Counted from the first letter of the stretch, positions 44,221-53,498 are shown. The stretch: 64,000 bases of DNA from Hyphomicrobiales bacterium (GCA_002401855.1 NVUH01000001.1:1-64000), one strand, 5' to 3'. Notes: generated from the letters alone by a model not told the origin. Numbers and translations: made by a program.

Positions 44221-45206
44221 CCACGCGTAAAATTGGTGAATTTGAGGTTGCGGCCATTGGGGTTGGTTGTATGAATTTATCGCACGCTTATGGCACGCCG
44301 CCAGACGCAGCGACAGGTGAGCGGTTTTTAAATGAAGCGCTTGATATGGGTTATGATTTTTTTGACACTGCGACCATTTATGGCAGTGGTAAAAATGAAA
44401 CACTGGTTGGCAAGGCGTTAAAGTCGCGACGTGACGAATATATGTTGTGCAGCAAAGGCGGCATGTATATTGACGATAATGGCAAACGCATTATCAGCAG
44501 TCGCCCTGATAGTTTGCGCAAGAATGTTGAAGACAGTTTGCGCCGCCTACAAGTTGACGTGATTGACCTTTATTACTTGCATCGGCTCGATAGAAATACG
44601 CCGATTGAAGAAAGTATTGGCGCGATGGCTGATATGATGAAAGAGGGCAAAATTAAGGGCATTGGTTTGTCGGAAGTTTCGGCCATCACATTGCGCAAAG
44701 CCTATGCAGAACACCCGATTGCGGCGATACAAAGTGAATATTCATTATGGACGCGAAACCCTGAAATTGCGGTGCTTGATGCCTGCCAGGATTTGGGCAC
44801 GGCATTTGTGGCATTTAGCCCCAATGCGCGGGCGTTTTTGACGGGTAAATTGGCTGGATTGCATGAACTTGAAGATGGTGATTTACGCCATCGCATGCCA
44901 CGATTTAATGCCGAAAATTACCCAAAAAATCTGGCTTTATTGGATAAGGTGAAACAGGTGGCTGACAGTGAAGGTTGCACCTTGGCGCAGTTGGCCAATG
45001 CATGGGTGGTTCAGCAGAGTGAGTGTATTGTGTCTATCCCCGGCACCCAGAATCTTGAGCATTTGGCCGAGAATTTTAGTGCGTTGAAGGTGACTTTAAG
45101 CGCGGATGCTTTGGCTAAGTTAGACGAGATTATGGCACCATCGGCCATTGCAGGGCCGCGCTATACCGCGACCGTGCAATTGGATATTGATACTGAAGAA
45201 TTTTAG
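44217..45206 (+). CDS. Aldo/keto reductase
   Basis: The 329-residue (beta/alpha)8 reductase shows the complete catalytic tetrad: D50 and Y55 in FFDTATIYGSG, K80 in LCSKGG, and H122 in LYYLHRLD. NADP-binding residues lie in FSPNARAFLTG and IPGTQNLEHL. It resembles the YhdN/AKR11-13 group acting on aldehydes and quinones. It overlaps ligC by 4 bp and is followed 9 bp later by an FMN reductase. It may detoxify aromatic aldehydes (for example vanillin-type) or quinones formed during catabolism; the substrate is not visible. Confidence 0.88.
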   Translation: MTTRKIGEFEVAAIGVGCMNLSHAYGTPPDAATGERFLNEALDMGYDFFDTATIYGSGKNETLVGKALKSRRDEYMLCSKGGMYIDDNGKRIISSRPDSLRKNVEDSLRRLQVDVIDLYYLHRLDRNTPIEESIGAMADMMKEGKIKGIGLSEVSAITLRKAYAEHPIAAIQSEYSLWTRNPEIAVLDACQDLGTAFVAFSPNARAFLTGKLAGLHELEDGDLRHRMPRFNAENYPKNLALLDKVKQVADSEGCTLAQLANAWVVQQSECIVSIPGTQNLEHLAENFSALKVTLSADALAKLDEIMAPSAIAGPRYTATVQLDIDTEEF

Positions 45207-45215
45207 AGCCGAACG

Positions 45216-45755
45216 ATGAAAATATTAGCCATTTCGGGCAGCATGCGTAAAGCCTCTACCAATACAGCATTGTTGCGCGAAGTAGCTAAGCGCGCGCCCG
45301 CCACAATAGAAATAGATCTGCTAGAAGATATAGATAAATTGCCGATATTTTCTCAAGATTTAGAAGGTGATGAAACTCCTGAATTGGTGTCAAGATTTGC
45401 TCAAAAAATAGCTAATGCTGATGGGTTGATTTTCGCTAGCCCTGAATATGTGCATGCACTGCCGGGCGGGCTTAAAAATGCAATAGATTGGCTTGTGTCT
45501 CGCCATGAAGTGATCGACAAACCCATCGTTTTGATGCATGCCTCATTTGGTGGCGAAGACTTACTTTATACATTGCGAAAAGTGCTGGGCACAATATCAG
45601 TTAATTTTGCCCCACAAATATTTGCTCAATTTAACTTACGATCTATGAGCATTGATGATATAGACGCGTTTTTTACTGACACAAAAAACGCCAATGAATT
45701 GCAGAATTTTATAGAAGAGTTTCAAACTCACATATTTAACACCCAAGCAAATTAG
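45216..45755 (+). CDS. NADPH-dependent FMN reductase family protein
   Basis: The 179-residue flavodoxin-like protein has the phosphate-binding loop AISGSMRKASTNTALLR and the flavin loop SPEYVHALPGGLKNAIDWL, where the usual Asn in PEYN is His. It reduces FMN or quinones with NADPH. It closes the plus-strand lig-associated operon and ends in a dyad acting as terminator. It could supply reduced flavin to an oxygenase or protect against catechol-derived quinones. Confidence 0.85.
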   Translation: MKILAISGSMRKASTNTALLREVAKRAPATIEIDLLEDIDKLPIFSQDLEGDETPELVSRFAQKIANADGLIFASPEYVHALPGGLKNAIDWLVSRHEVIDKPIVLMHASFGGEDLLYTLRKVLGTISVNFAPQIFAQFNLRSMSIDDIDAFFTDTKNANELQNFIEEFQTHIFNTQAN

Positions 45756-45769
45756 CTTGAGTGTTAAAT
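45734..45769. terminator. Hairpin overlapping the end of the FMN reductase gene
   Basis: A 15-bp stem with one mismatch (45734-45748 with 45755-45769) surrounds a 6-base loop. It covers the stop codon, and A/T-rich flanks make it work in both directions. The next gene converges from the right. Confidence 0.6.
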
Positions 45770-45786
45770 TCAAATTATATCCAATA

Positions 45787-46953
45787 TTAGCCGCTCAATA
45801 AATCGCCAATGCGGTCGACGGCTTTGTTGATATTTTCGATGCTATTGGCATAGGAAAGTCTGATATAACCTTCGCCGTATGAGCCAAAGCTGGTGCCCGG
45901 AATGGTGGCGACGCCTGCCTCTTCTAGGATGCGACTTTGCAGAGTGGCGCTGTCCATGCCTGTGCCTGTAATGTTGGGAAATACATAAAATGCGCCGCTG
46001 GGGGCATGGCATTTAAAGCCGGATAGCTCATTCAGGCGCGGGACGATGACCTTGCGCCTTTCATCGAAAGTTTTAAACATGGCTTCGACTTCGTCTTGTG
46101 AGCCTGTTAGGGCTTCTAGGCCAGCATATTGAGTGGGGGCGTTGACGCAAGAATGCACATTAACCGCAAGGCGGGTGGCGTGGTCGATCAGCGTATCTGG
46201 CCATAGGCCATAGCCTAAACGCAAACCTGCCATGGCGTAGGTTTTACTCCAACCATCAAGCAAAATAACCCGGTCGCGTACAGATTCATATTCTAATGGT
46301 GAGGCATGTTCGTTGCCGTCATATAACATGCGGCCATAAATTTCATCGCTCAGAATATATAGGTCGGGATAATCATCCAAACCTTTGATGAGTTTTTCAA
46401 GCTCTGAGCGCGGGGTAAAACCACCTGTTGGATTGGCGGGGGAATTGAGGATTAGCAAGCGCGAATTAGGGGTTAGGCGCTCTAGAATATCATCGGCGCT
46501 GAAGGCGAAATTGTTTTTTTCTAAAATCGGGATGGCAACGGCTTTGGCGCCGCCATAATTGATTAATGATTCATAGATGGGGAAGCCCGGGTTGGGGTAG
46601 AGGATCTCGGCACCCGGCTCGGCAAATAATTGAATGGCGAAAAACATGGTGACTTTGCCGCCCGGCACAACCAGCACATTTTCGGCCGAAACTTTAACGC
46701 CGCGGCGTTTTTCGATATCGGCTGCCACGGCTTCACGCAATGGCAAAATGCCTTTGGCTGGGGTGTAACTGTGCATGCCATCGCGAAAAGCTTTTACGGC
46801 GGCTTCGACAATGCTGTCTGGCGCTCTGAAATCTGATTGACCGATGGATAGATCGATAATGTCTTTGCCTTGTGCTCGCAATTGTTGGGCGCGAGCCATC
46901 ACATCGAATGCAGTTTCGGTGCCTAGGCGTGATATTGCTTGTGCTAATTTCAT
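45787..46953 (-). CDS. Fold-type I PLP-dependent aminotransferase (aspartate aminotransferase-like)
   Basis: The 388-residue protein has the class I/II aminotransferase motifs: YTPAKGILPLREAVA, LNSPANPTGG with N174, LSDEIYGRM with D203, and the PLP lysine K237 in LDGWSKTYAMAGLRLGY, followed by the conserved arginine near the C-terminus (YIRLSYA). Members of this branch work on aspartate, aromatic or branched amino acids, so the amino donor is unclear. It stands alone with the promoter side at 46954-47001. Cofactor-binding residues are intact. Confidence 0.88.
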   Translation of the reverse strand: MKLAQAISRLGTETAFDVMARAQQLRAQGKDIIDLSIGQSDFRAPDSIVEAAVKAFRDGMHSYTPAKGILPLREAVAADIEKRRGVKVSAENVLVVPGGKVTMFFAIQLFAEPGAEILYPNPGFPIYESLINYGGAKAVAIPILEKNNFAFSADDILERLTPNSRLLILNSPANPTGGFTPRSELEKLIKGLDDYPDLYILSDEIYGRMLYDGNEHASPLEYESVRDRVILLDGWSKTYAMAGLRLGYGLWPDTLIDHATRLAVNVHSCVNAPTQYAGLEALTGSQDEVEAMFKTFDERRKVIVPRLNELSGFKCHAPSGAFYVFPNITGTGMDSATLQSRILEEAGVATIPGTSFGSYGEGYIRLSYANSIENINKAVDRIGDLLSG

Positions 46954-47001
46954 ATAATTCCCCTTTTAAGTGAGTGGATTATATGGGTAGCGGTTACGCA
47001 A

Positions 47002-47400
47002 TCAAGCCTTATTTTGAGTTTTTTTGGCCTGATTTGTATATGTTACAACATCCAAAATATCTAGTAACAGGCTGATTGATGAAATGATTAGCGAAGCCAA
47101 AAGCCAATAGCCAAATGCGCCGATTATGGCTGTGGTGAGTAAGGTATGGGCTTGTAGATAAATCATCAAAATCCACGGGGCGTGCATCATGCCTAAAAAC
47201 TTGTTAAAGCCGACCGCTTTGACGATGAAATAGGCAATCGGCCCTGCGATGAAAATGCCTAAAAAAGTGATTTGTGCCACGACATGCTCGAAAAACCAAA
47301 GAGGCATGATGCCATTGACCACGATCATTAATGCCATCCATAATTTGACCCAAAGCGGCATGGCCATAAAACCCTGCCATATTTGTTGTAATGTTTGCAT
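47002..47400 (-). CDS. Small four-helix membrane protein of unknown function
   Basis: The 132-residue protein has four hydrophobic segments (about 15-38, 45-62, 72-96 and 100-122) with short polar loops and a charged C-terminal tail KKTQNKA. The central VGFNKFLGMMHAPWI is the most distinctive stretch. I do not recognise a named family. It lies between the aminotransferase and another small gene with about 60 bp on each side. Confidence 0.7.
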   Translation of the reverse strand: MQTLQQIWQGFMAMPLWVKLWMALMIVVNGIMPLWFFEHVVAQITFLGIFIAGPIAYFIVKAVGFNKFLGMMHAPWILMIYLQAHTLLTTAIIGAFGYWLLASLIISSISLLLDILDVVTYTNQAKKTQNKA

Positions 47401-47460
47401 ATCGCGTTCCCTTTAAAGCGTGTATTCAAAGATAGAACATATGAACTTAATTACAAGCGG

Positions 47461-47730
47461 TTAGAGTGTGCAGCTTGTTTGTTGCATTCCTGTCTCTTCG
47501 AGTGATGAAATAATTTTTGACAGAGCCAGTTTTAAATCGGCTGAAGCGATTTGATCATTGCTTAAAGTTTGCTCCAACATTGAAAGATCGTGCGAGGCGG
47601 AAGACATGGATGCCATGACCATTTGCTTGCCATCATTAAATGCAAATTGATAGACGGTGAAAGCCACCGAAAACATGGCGATGATTTCGACAAATAAGCG
47701 CCAGAATTTGGCAATGGTGGTATAGAGCAT
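47461..47730 (-). CDS. Small membrane-anchored hypothetical protein
   Basis: The 89-residue protein starts at ATG 47730, preceded by a strong GGGAGGAAG ribosome binding site. A frame of 17 further codons upstream to 47781 lacks one. An N-terminal hydrophobic helix (FVEIIAMFSVAFTVYQFAF) is followed by a hydrophilic, serine-rich, probably helical domain with two cysteine-type residues at the end (MQQTSCTL). I do not recognise it. A single-span protein facing the periplasm or cytoplasm is possible. Confidence 0.65.
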   Translation of the reverse strand: MLYTTIAKFWRLFVEIIAMFSVAFTVYQFAFNDGKQMVMASMSSASHDLSMLEQTLSNDQIASADLKLALSKIISSLEETGMQQTSCTL

Positions 47731-47830
47731 TTCTTCCTCCCGTGTTGAAATCAACATGGAATGGGCGTCGGTAAATAGCAAAACAATATCTGTTGATTTG
47801 AGTGTGATTGGGATGCATACATTTGTGTAT

Positions 47831-48763
47831 TTACTTTTTGGTCATATATGGCAGAATATATGATGCCATGTCGTTTGGCAATTCGTGATCAAGGCCATTT
47901 AAAATAATTTGTTGGGTAGGAGCTAGTGGTTTTAATGTGGCAAACAGGGCATCGATATTGGCATCAAATTCGGCTTTGAAAATAGTTATCGGAATATTGG
48001 GGCAAGTGTCAGCGCCAACATAATCGCCATCATACGGCAAAAATGCTAAGACCCGTTTCGGCTGTACAATGCCGTGGGTGATGGCGCTGATTGATGCCAT
48101 CACGCCGCCTGAAAAGCCTGCCAATGTGAGGTTATTTTCATCAATATTTGTTTGCTGTTTTATCAGTTCAAAGGCTTGTTTTATGGTTTGGCGGTTTTGG
48201 GGGTAATGATCTGTCCAATAATAGCCATCGGTGCAGAATAATTGTGCTGATTGCAGGTAAGCAACGGCAAAACCAGAGTCTAAATAAGGGCTTGCAGGCC
48301 AAAGCTCAGCGATTGATTCATTAAACTGACCATTGCCATGCAAGATAAGTAGAATTTATCCATTAAAACGGGTGGTTGGTATATATAGCTTAAGTTCTGA
48401 TTCAGTATTTTTTCGTAGATTATCAAGGGCTTGCTGGCTTTGTTGGCGCAAGGTTGCGAATGATGAATGCTGTTCTAGGCCCTGACTATAGCCCTCATCA
48501 TACATGGGGTAAAATACATTATTGTATGCTGCTTCAATTAGTTCTGCCATTTTACTATCATATTGATTCAATTTGTTGTGAATCTATATGCAATAATCAT
48601 ATGTGTCGGCATTGCGGTGTGGTGAGGTGTGCTTCATTTGATTGAGCAAATCCAACGCTTGGGTATGACTCCCCTCCCCCACTAGATGATCGACCTGTTC
48701 ATCGGCAATTTTATAGGTGGATTTTGTAAAATTATAGGGCGGTTGGTTTAATATTAATTTCAT
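47831..48763 (-). pseudogene. Alpha/beta-hydrolase (esterase-like) gene interrupted by two in-frame stop codons
   Basis: From ATG 48763 to TAA 47831 one unbroken frame of about 310 codons can be read if a TAG at 48584-48586 and a TAA at 48356-48358 are ignored. The first part (59 residues) contains TQALDLLNQMKHTSPHRNAD, like the helical N-terminus of this kind of hydrolase. The middle has AAYNNVFYPMYDEGYSQGL. The last part has ILLILHGNGQFNES (oxyanion loop), the nucleophile elbow LAGFSGGVMAS, an acid region in IFKAEFDAN and the late histidine in LNGLDHELP. Both stops could be single-base changes from glutamine codons. Read-through or a sequence error are alternatives; a decayed gene is most likely. 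Confidence 0.75.
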
Positions 48764-48805
48764 TTTAAGCTCGCAGAAATTATACTATAGGATGCGAAAT
48801 TTTAA

Positions 48806-49369
48806 ATGTTACACCCCTTATATGATAAATGCCATACGCATTTTTACCAGCATGAAAACGTTTCGCCTGCGGATTTTTTTACTCAAATGAGCGCCTTTTG
48901 TGCGGCTAATGATGTTGACATTGACACATATGGCGAAGGTAAATTTATCCAAAAATCCGAGCAGAAAATTGCCGATTTTTTGGGGTTTGAGAAGGCGGTG
49001 TTTTTTGCCACGGGCACTATGGCGCAATCGACCGCTTTGCAAATTGCTTGTGACAAACGCCGCAACCATATTGTTGCCATGCACCCAACTTGCCACATAT
49101 TTAAACATGAACGCCAAGGTTATCACATCTAAAATCGGTTTAAAATTTTGCCATTGGGTACAGCTTATGCGACTTGGAATAAAGCTGATTTGATGGCATG
49201 GCCAGACGAGATTTCGGCCTGTGTTTATGAATTGCCGATGCGGGTTTTGGGCGGGGTTGAAGATACCGAGCTTGAAAACAATTGTAAACGTGAATGGTAT
49301 GTTGGCGATGCGCTGTTAAAACTGCCAGATGATGAGTTTTTGAAAGTAATGGATCATTTCTATCAATAA
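48806..49369 (+). pseudogene. Threonine-aldolase-like beta-eliminating lyase, nonsense-interrupted and lacking its core
   Basis: The frame starts at ATG 48806 with family-like DTYGEGKFIQKSEQKIADFL and FFATGTMAQSTALQIACD (PLP phosphate region). It is stopped by a TAA at 49130-49132 and continues in the same frame with NRFKILPLGTAY and ISACVYELPMRVLGG. It then jumps from there directly to a C-terminal piece ending WYVGDALLKLPDDEFLKVM. Complete relatives have about 340-350 residues; the PLP-lysine core of roughly 150-200 residues is missing. Both defects make it non-functional. It is divergent from the broken hydrolase, 42 bp away. Confidence 0.75.
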
Positions 49370-49834
49370 TTAACCATATTATCGGCTTGATTTACATAAA
49401 TTTTTCAACAGATATAAGACTGAAGCAGTATTTCCCCTAGGTAAGGTGTGTACAAATCAAGAATCTTGCGCGAATTGCTTTGTGTAGAAAGGAATAACCT
49501 TAATATGTTGTTTTTACGATTATTTATTGTAGATTAATTCTGATACAGGCTATTAAATTTAAGAGTTAACCATAAAATCAGTAGATATTTGTTCCATCAT
49601 CACTTTTTAGCGATGCAGTCAAAAAGCCTTTGACAATTTTACCTGATACATTCCAATAGCTTATGAATACATAAATATTTTTGATATTTTATTTCAATAG
49701 CCATTGATCGGAATTCGATTATCCTTTACCGTTTAGCATCTGCTGAATGCGCCCTAGGAAGGGCGGCATTTTGGCCGAGAATTGATTTTCAATGAAAACA
49801 ATCAAATTAAATAATGTTCTTAGGGAGAAAGATT
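49370..49834 (+). promoter_or_regulatory. Long leader/promoter region of oppA
   Basis: No gene is seen in these 465 bp. A TTGACA box at 49630-49635 could be the -35 element. In the leader a perfect 6-bp stem (49750-49755 with 49760-49765, CGCCCT and AGGGCG) with an AGGA loop lies about 70 bp before the oppA start. Its loop is Shine-Dalgarno-like, so a translational effect is possible. These calls are by eye. Confidence 0.35.
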
Positions 49835-51472
49835 ATGACAATATTAAAAACTAAATTTAGCAAGGGTGCTGCGATTGCATTGCTTGCAGGTGCCACGGCA
49901 CTGACATCATTTAGCGCATACGCGGCTTCACCAATGGCTGGCGAAACTTTAGCCGCTGATCAAACATATACCTATCGTATGCTTGATGGTTTTCCATCAC
50001 TTGACCCACAATTGGTTGAAGACGTAAATGGCTCAGATGCAGCTCGTGACCTGTTTGAAGGCCTGATGAACCAAGATGACGATGGTAATCTTATCCCAGG
50101 TGTTGCGCTTAGCTATGAAGCGACCGAAGGCAATACAGTTTACACATTTAAATTACGTAAATCTAACTGGTCAAATGGTGAGCCTGTAACTGCCAAAGAT
50201 TTTGTTTATGCTTGGCGCCGTGCTGCTGACCCTAAAACTGCCTCTCCATACCAATGGTATATGGATCTTATGTCCATCAAAAATGTGGCTGCGGTTATCA
50301 AAGGCGATATGGACCCATCTGAATTAGGTGTTGAAGCGCTTGACGATTATACACTGCAAGTGACACTTTCTACTGCTCTGCCATATTTTGCTGATATGAC
50401 AGCTCATACAACCACTTTCCCTACACATCAAGCGACTGTTGAAGAATTTGGCACCGAATGGACAAGACCTGAAAATATGGTTGGTAATGGTGCTTATAAA
50501 TTGACTGAATGGGTATTGAAAGAGCGTACAACACGCGTACGTAATACTGAATATTGGGACAATGAGAATACAATTCTTGAAACCGTTATTTCTATGGTGA
50601 TTAGCGACGAAAATGTTGCGCTCACTCGCTATCTTGCTGGTGAATTAGATAAAACTGAAGTGCCTGCTGGTCAATATCCTGCACTTAAAGAATCTAACCC
50701 TGCTGAAACTTTCTCTTTCCCTCGCCTATGTAGCTATTACTATACATTTAACTTGTCTGATACTGGCCCTGAAGCATTTAAAGACCAAAGAGTTCGTCAT
50801 GCGCTTTCATATGCGATTGATCGTAATGTGATCTCTGAGCAAGTGCTTAAAGGTGGGCAATATCCAGCTTATACATTTACCCCTGGCGCAACTGCTGGCT
50901 TTGAAGTGCCTACCGTGCCATATGGCACTTGGACACAAGCTGAACGTGATGCTAAAGCTGTGGAATTACTAGCTGAAGCTGGTTATACTAAAGAGAACCC
51001 GCTTAAGTTCGACATGCTTTACAACACATCAGAAGGGCATAAGAAAGTTGCGGTTGTGATGAGCCAAATGTGGAAGCAAAAATTGGGTGTTGAAGCCACA
51101 CTTGCCAACCAAGAATGGAAAACATTCCTTGAAGTGCGCGGCAAGCAAGACTTTGAAATGGCACGTGGTGCTTGGTGTGGCGATTATAATGAAGCCTCTA
51201 CATTCCTTGACCTATTGACAACCGAATCTGGTTACAATGATGGTAAATGGAGCAATGCACGGGTTGACGAGCTTATGGCATCTGCCAAAACGAGCTCTAA
51301 TGCTGGTGTAAACTATACTGAAGTTGAGCAAATTATGGCGGCTGAAATGCCGGTTATTCCTGTGTATCATTATACAGGTGTGCTGATGATTAATGAGCAA
51401 CTAAAAGGCTGGCCTTTAAGTAATGTTCAACAAAAATTCTATAGCCGTAACTTCTATAAAGTTGCTAAATAG
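49835..51472 (+). CDS. oppA: Peptide/oligopeptide ABC transporter substrate-binding protein (OppA)
   Basis: The protein (545 residues) begins with a Sec signal peptide ending SFSAYA (cleavage after residue 30). It is a cluster C (SBP_bac_5) binding protein: LDGFPSLDPQLVEDVNGSDAARDLFEGL, SWTWSNGEPVTAKDFVYAWRR-type core (here KSNWSNGEPVTAKDFVYAWR), ALSYAIDRNVI and YNTSEGHKKVAVVMSQMW match the OppA/MppA group. ATG 49835 has AGGGAG upstream; an ATG at 49814 precedes it. A terminator-like hairpin follows at 51486. It likely binds short peptides. Confidence 0.92.
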   Translation: MTILKTKFSKGAAIALLAGATALTSFSAYAASPMAGETLAADQTYTYRMLDGFPSLDPQLVEDVNGSDAARDLFEGLMNQDDDGNLIPGVALSYEATEGNTVYTFKLRKSNWSNGEPVTAKDFVYAWRRAADPKTASPYQWYMDLMSIKNVAAVIKGDMDPSELGVEALDDYTLQVTLSTALPYFADMTAHTTTFPTHQATVEEFGTEWTRPENMVGNGAYKLTEWVLKERTTRVRNTEYWDNENTILETVISMVISDENVALTRYLAGELDKTEVPAGQYPALKESNPAETFSFPRLCSYYYTFNLSDTGPEAFKDQRVRHALSYAIDRNVISEQVLKGGQYPAYTFTPGATAGFEVPTVPYGTWTQAERDAKAVELLAEAGYTKENPLKFDMLYNTSEGHKKVAVVMSQMWKQKLGVEATLANQEWKTFLEVRGKQDFEMARGAWCGDYNEASTFLDLLTTESGYNDGKWSNARVDELMASAKTSSNAGVNYTEVEQIMAAEMPVIPVYHYTGVLMINEQLKGWPLSNVQQKFYSRNFYKVAK

Positions 51473-51485
51473 TTTTATAAATGAC

Positions 51486-51523
51486 GAGCATCGTGTCATT
51501 GTGCACGATGCTCCGCTTTTTTC
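51486..51523 (+). terminator. Hairpin after oppA
   Basis: GAGCATCGTG (51486-51495) pairs perfectly with CACGATGCTC (51504-51513) around an 8-base loop and is followed by CGCTTTTTTC. It lies 14 bp after the oppA stop and before oppB, so it probably reduces read-through to the permease genes. Confidence 0.75.
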
Positions 51524-51603
51524 TTGAAAAATTTCAAGCTAAATTTGATTGTCCTTAACCATTGCAATTGCCAATGTGAAGGATATGTCTAAAGGCAAGT
51601 TTA

Positions 51604-52527
51604 ATGTTAAAATTTATAGTGAAACGTGTTGCTTCGGCAATACCCACTCTTCTGCTACTCATCCTTTTTTCTTTTGTTATGATGCGCCTTGCTCCTGGTG
51701 GCCCGTTCACATCGGAGCGTGCTTTGCCTGTTGAAGTTTTGGCAAATATCAATGCAAAATATGGTCTTGATCAGCCGTGGCACATTCAATTGTGGCGCTA
51801 TATTGAGGGTTTGATTTTTCATTTAGATCTTGGTCCCTCATTTAAATATAAAGACCGATCGGTTAATGACATTATTGCTCAAGGTTTTCCCGTGACCATG
51901 ACATATGGCCTATGGTCATTCGCAGTTGCGGTTGTGGTTGGCATGTCACTTGGCATTATGGCGGCGGTTAAACACAATACGTGGCTTGATTATATTGCAG
52001 TTGGCATTTCGATTGGCGCACAAGTGTTACCTAACTTTATTATGGCGCCGATTTTGGTGATTATTTTCACATTGTGGCTAGGCTGGTTGCCGGGTGGCGG
52101 CTGGAATGGCGGGCAATGGAACCATGTCATCATGCCAGTTATTGCTTTATCGACCAGTTATATGGCTTCCATCGCACGGCTCACCCGTGGCTCGATGCTC
52201 GAAGTGTTGAATTCAAATTATATTCGCACCGCAAAAGCCAAAGGCTTACCGATGCGCACCATTATCTTCCGCCATGCGATCAAACCATCTTTGTTGCCCG
52301 TTATGTCTTATCTTGGGCCGGCATTTGTGGGTATGGTTACCGGCAGTGTGGTGATTGACATTTATTTCAGCACTGGCGGCATGGGGCAGTTTTTTGTTGA
52401 TGCTGCGCTCAGCCGAGATTATTCACTATTAATGGGCATCACCGTTTTATTTGGCGCGATGACCATATTGTTCAGCACCATTGTTGATATTTTATATGCT
52501 TGGCTCGACCCCAAGATTAAGCTGTAG
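51604..52527 (+). CDS. oppB: Oligopeptide ABC transporter permease (OppB)
   Basis: The 307-residue protein has six membrane helices and the OppB signature of permeases. The N-terminus has MLKFIVKRVASAIPTLLLLI and SFVMMRLAPGGPF, and the coupling (EAA) loop is RTAKAKGLPMRTIIFRHAIKPSLLP. It forms the transmembrane channel together with OppC. oppC starts 11 bp after its stop. The permease pair follows oppA by about 130 bp with a hairpin between. Confidence 0.93.
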   Translation: MLKFIVKRVASAIPTLLLLILFSFVMMRLAPGGPFTSERALPVEVLANINAKYGLDQPWHIQLWRYIEGLIFHLDLGPSFKYKDRSVNDIIAQGFPVTMTYGLWSFAVAVVVGMSLGIMAAVKHNTWLDYIAVGISIGAQVLPNFIMAPILVIIFTLWLGWLPGGGWNGGQWNHVIMPVIALSTSYMASIARLTRGSMLEVLNSNYIRTAKAKGLPMRTIIFRHAIKPSLLPVMSYLGPAFVGMVTGSVVIDIYFSTGGMGQFFVDAALSRDYSLLMGITVLFGAMTILFSTIVDILYAWLDPKIKL

Positions 52528-52537
52528 GAGCGGCATT

Positions 52538-53470
52538 ATGATTTCAATGAACAGAAAAAAAAGAGATGAAGTTGTCGATAATTTATCAAATATGGATTTG
52601 GTCGAAGGCACGTCGCTTTGGAAAGATGCTTATTTGAGGTTTATGAAAAATAAAGCCGCGGTTACGGGGCTGATCTTACTGGTGCTGATGACATTATTGG
52701 CATTTATTGGCCCTTATTTTACACCGTGGGACTATCAGTCGATTGACTGGAGTTTAATTGGCAACGCAAAAGATGGTGGCGCACCGCAAATCGCCAATAG
52801 ACATTATTTTGGCATTGATGATTTGGGTCGCGATATTTTTGCACGCACCATGCAGGGTACACAAATTTCGCTGATGGTGGGGTTTGTTGGCACGGCGGTG
52901 GCGGTGTTTGTCGGGCTATTTTATGGCGCGATTGCGGGGTTTGTTGGTGGTCGTGTTGATAATATCATGATGCGCTTTGTTGACATTCTTATGTCTATCC
53001 CGATTATGTTTGTGATCATTATTTTCTTTGTGGTGTTTGGGCGGTCAATCTTTTTGCTATTTATGGCGATTGGCATGTTTGCTTGGATGGACATGGCGCG
53101 GATTGTGCGTGGTCAGACATTGGCCATTAAAAATAAAGAATATATTGAGGCTGCACGCGCTGCGGGGGTGAGCGGCATACGCCTGATCACCCGCCATGTG
53201 ATACCCAATCTTTTGGGTATTGTGGTGATTTATACCAGCTTGCTCATTCCGAGTTTGATTTTGACTGAAAGCTTTATCTCATTTTTGGGGTTGGGCATTC
53301 AAGAACCATTGACCTCTTGGGGTGCGTTGATTAACGAGGGCGCGGGGCAAATGCGTTATGGCGTGCCGTGGCAATTGGGTTTTCCCATTGCTTTCTTTGT
53401 GGTTGGTATGTTTTGCTTTTTCTTTATTGGTGATGGTTTGCGGGATGCGCTTGATCCTAAGGATAAGTGA
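52538..53470 (+). CDS. oppC: Oligopeptide ABC transporter permease (OppC)
   Basis: The 310-residue permease has the N-terminal cytoplasmic stretch and first helix typical of OppC (KNKAAVTGLILLVLMTLLAFIGP), HYFGIDDLGRDIFARTM as the family block, and the EAA loop EAARAAGVSGIRLITRHVIPN. ATG 52538 follows GTAGGAG; a longer frame to 52481 overlaps oppB and is less likely. After it comes a strong bidirectional terminator, so oppD and oppF ATPase genes are not in this operon and must lie elsewhere. Confidence 0.92.
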   Translation: MISMNRKKRDEVVDNLSNMDLVEGTSLWKDAYLRFMKNKAAVTGLILLVLMTLLAFIGPYFTPWDYQSIDWSLIGNAKDGGAPQIANRHYFGIDDLGRDIFARTMQGTQISLMVGFVGTAVAVFVGLFYGAIAGFVGGRVDNIMMRFVDILMSIPIMFVIIIFFVVFGRSIFLLFMAIGMFAWMDMARIVRGQTLAIKNKEYIEAARAAGVSGIRLITRHVIPNLLGIVVIYTSLLIPSLILTESFISFLGLGIQEPLTSWGALINEGAGQMRYGVPWQLGFPIAFFVVGMFCFFFIGDGLRDALDPKDK

Positions 53471-53498
53471 TTATTTGGTTATTTGTATTGAAAATAGA

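Noticed and set aside
47831-49369. Stop-codon reassignment or programmed read-through as explanation of the in-frame TAG and TAA codons
   Set aside because: Intact genes throughout the window end at TAA and TAG, so these codons act as stops here; the lyase also lacks its core, which read-through cannot explain.
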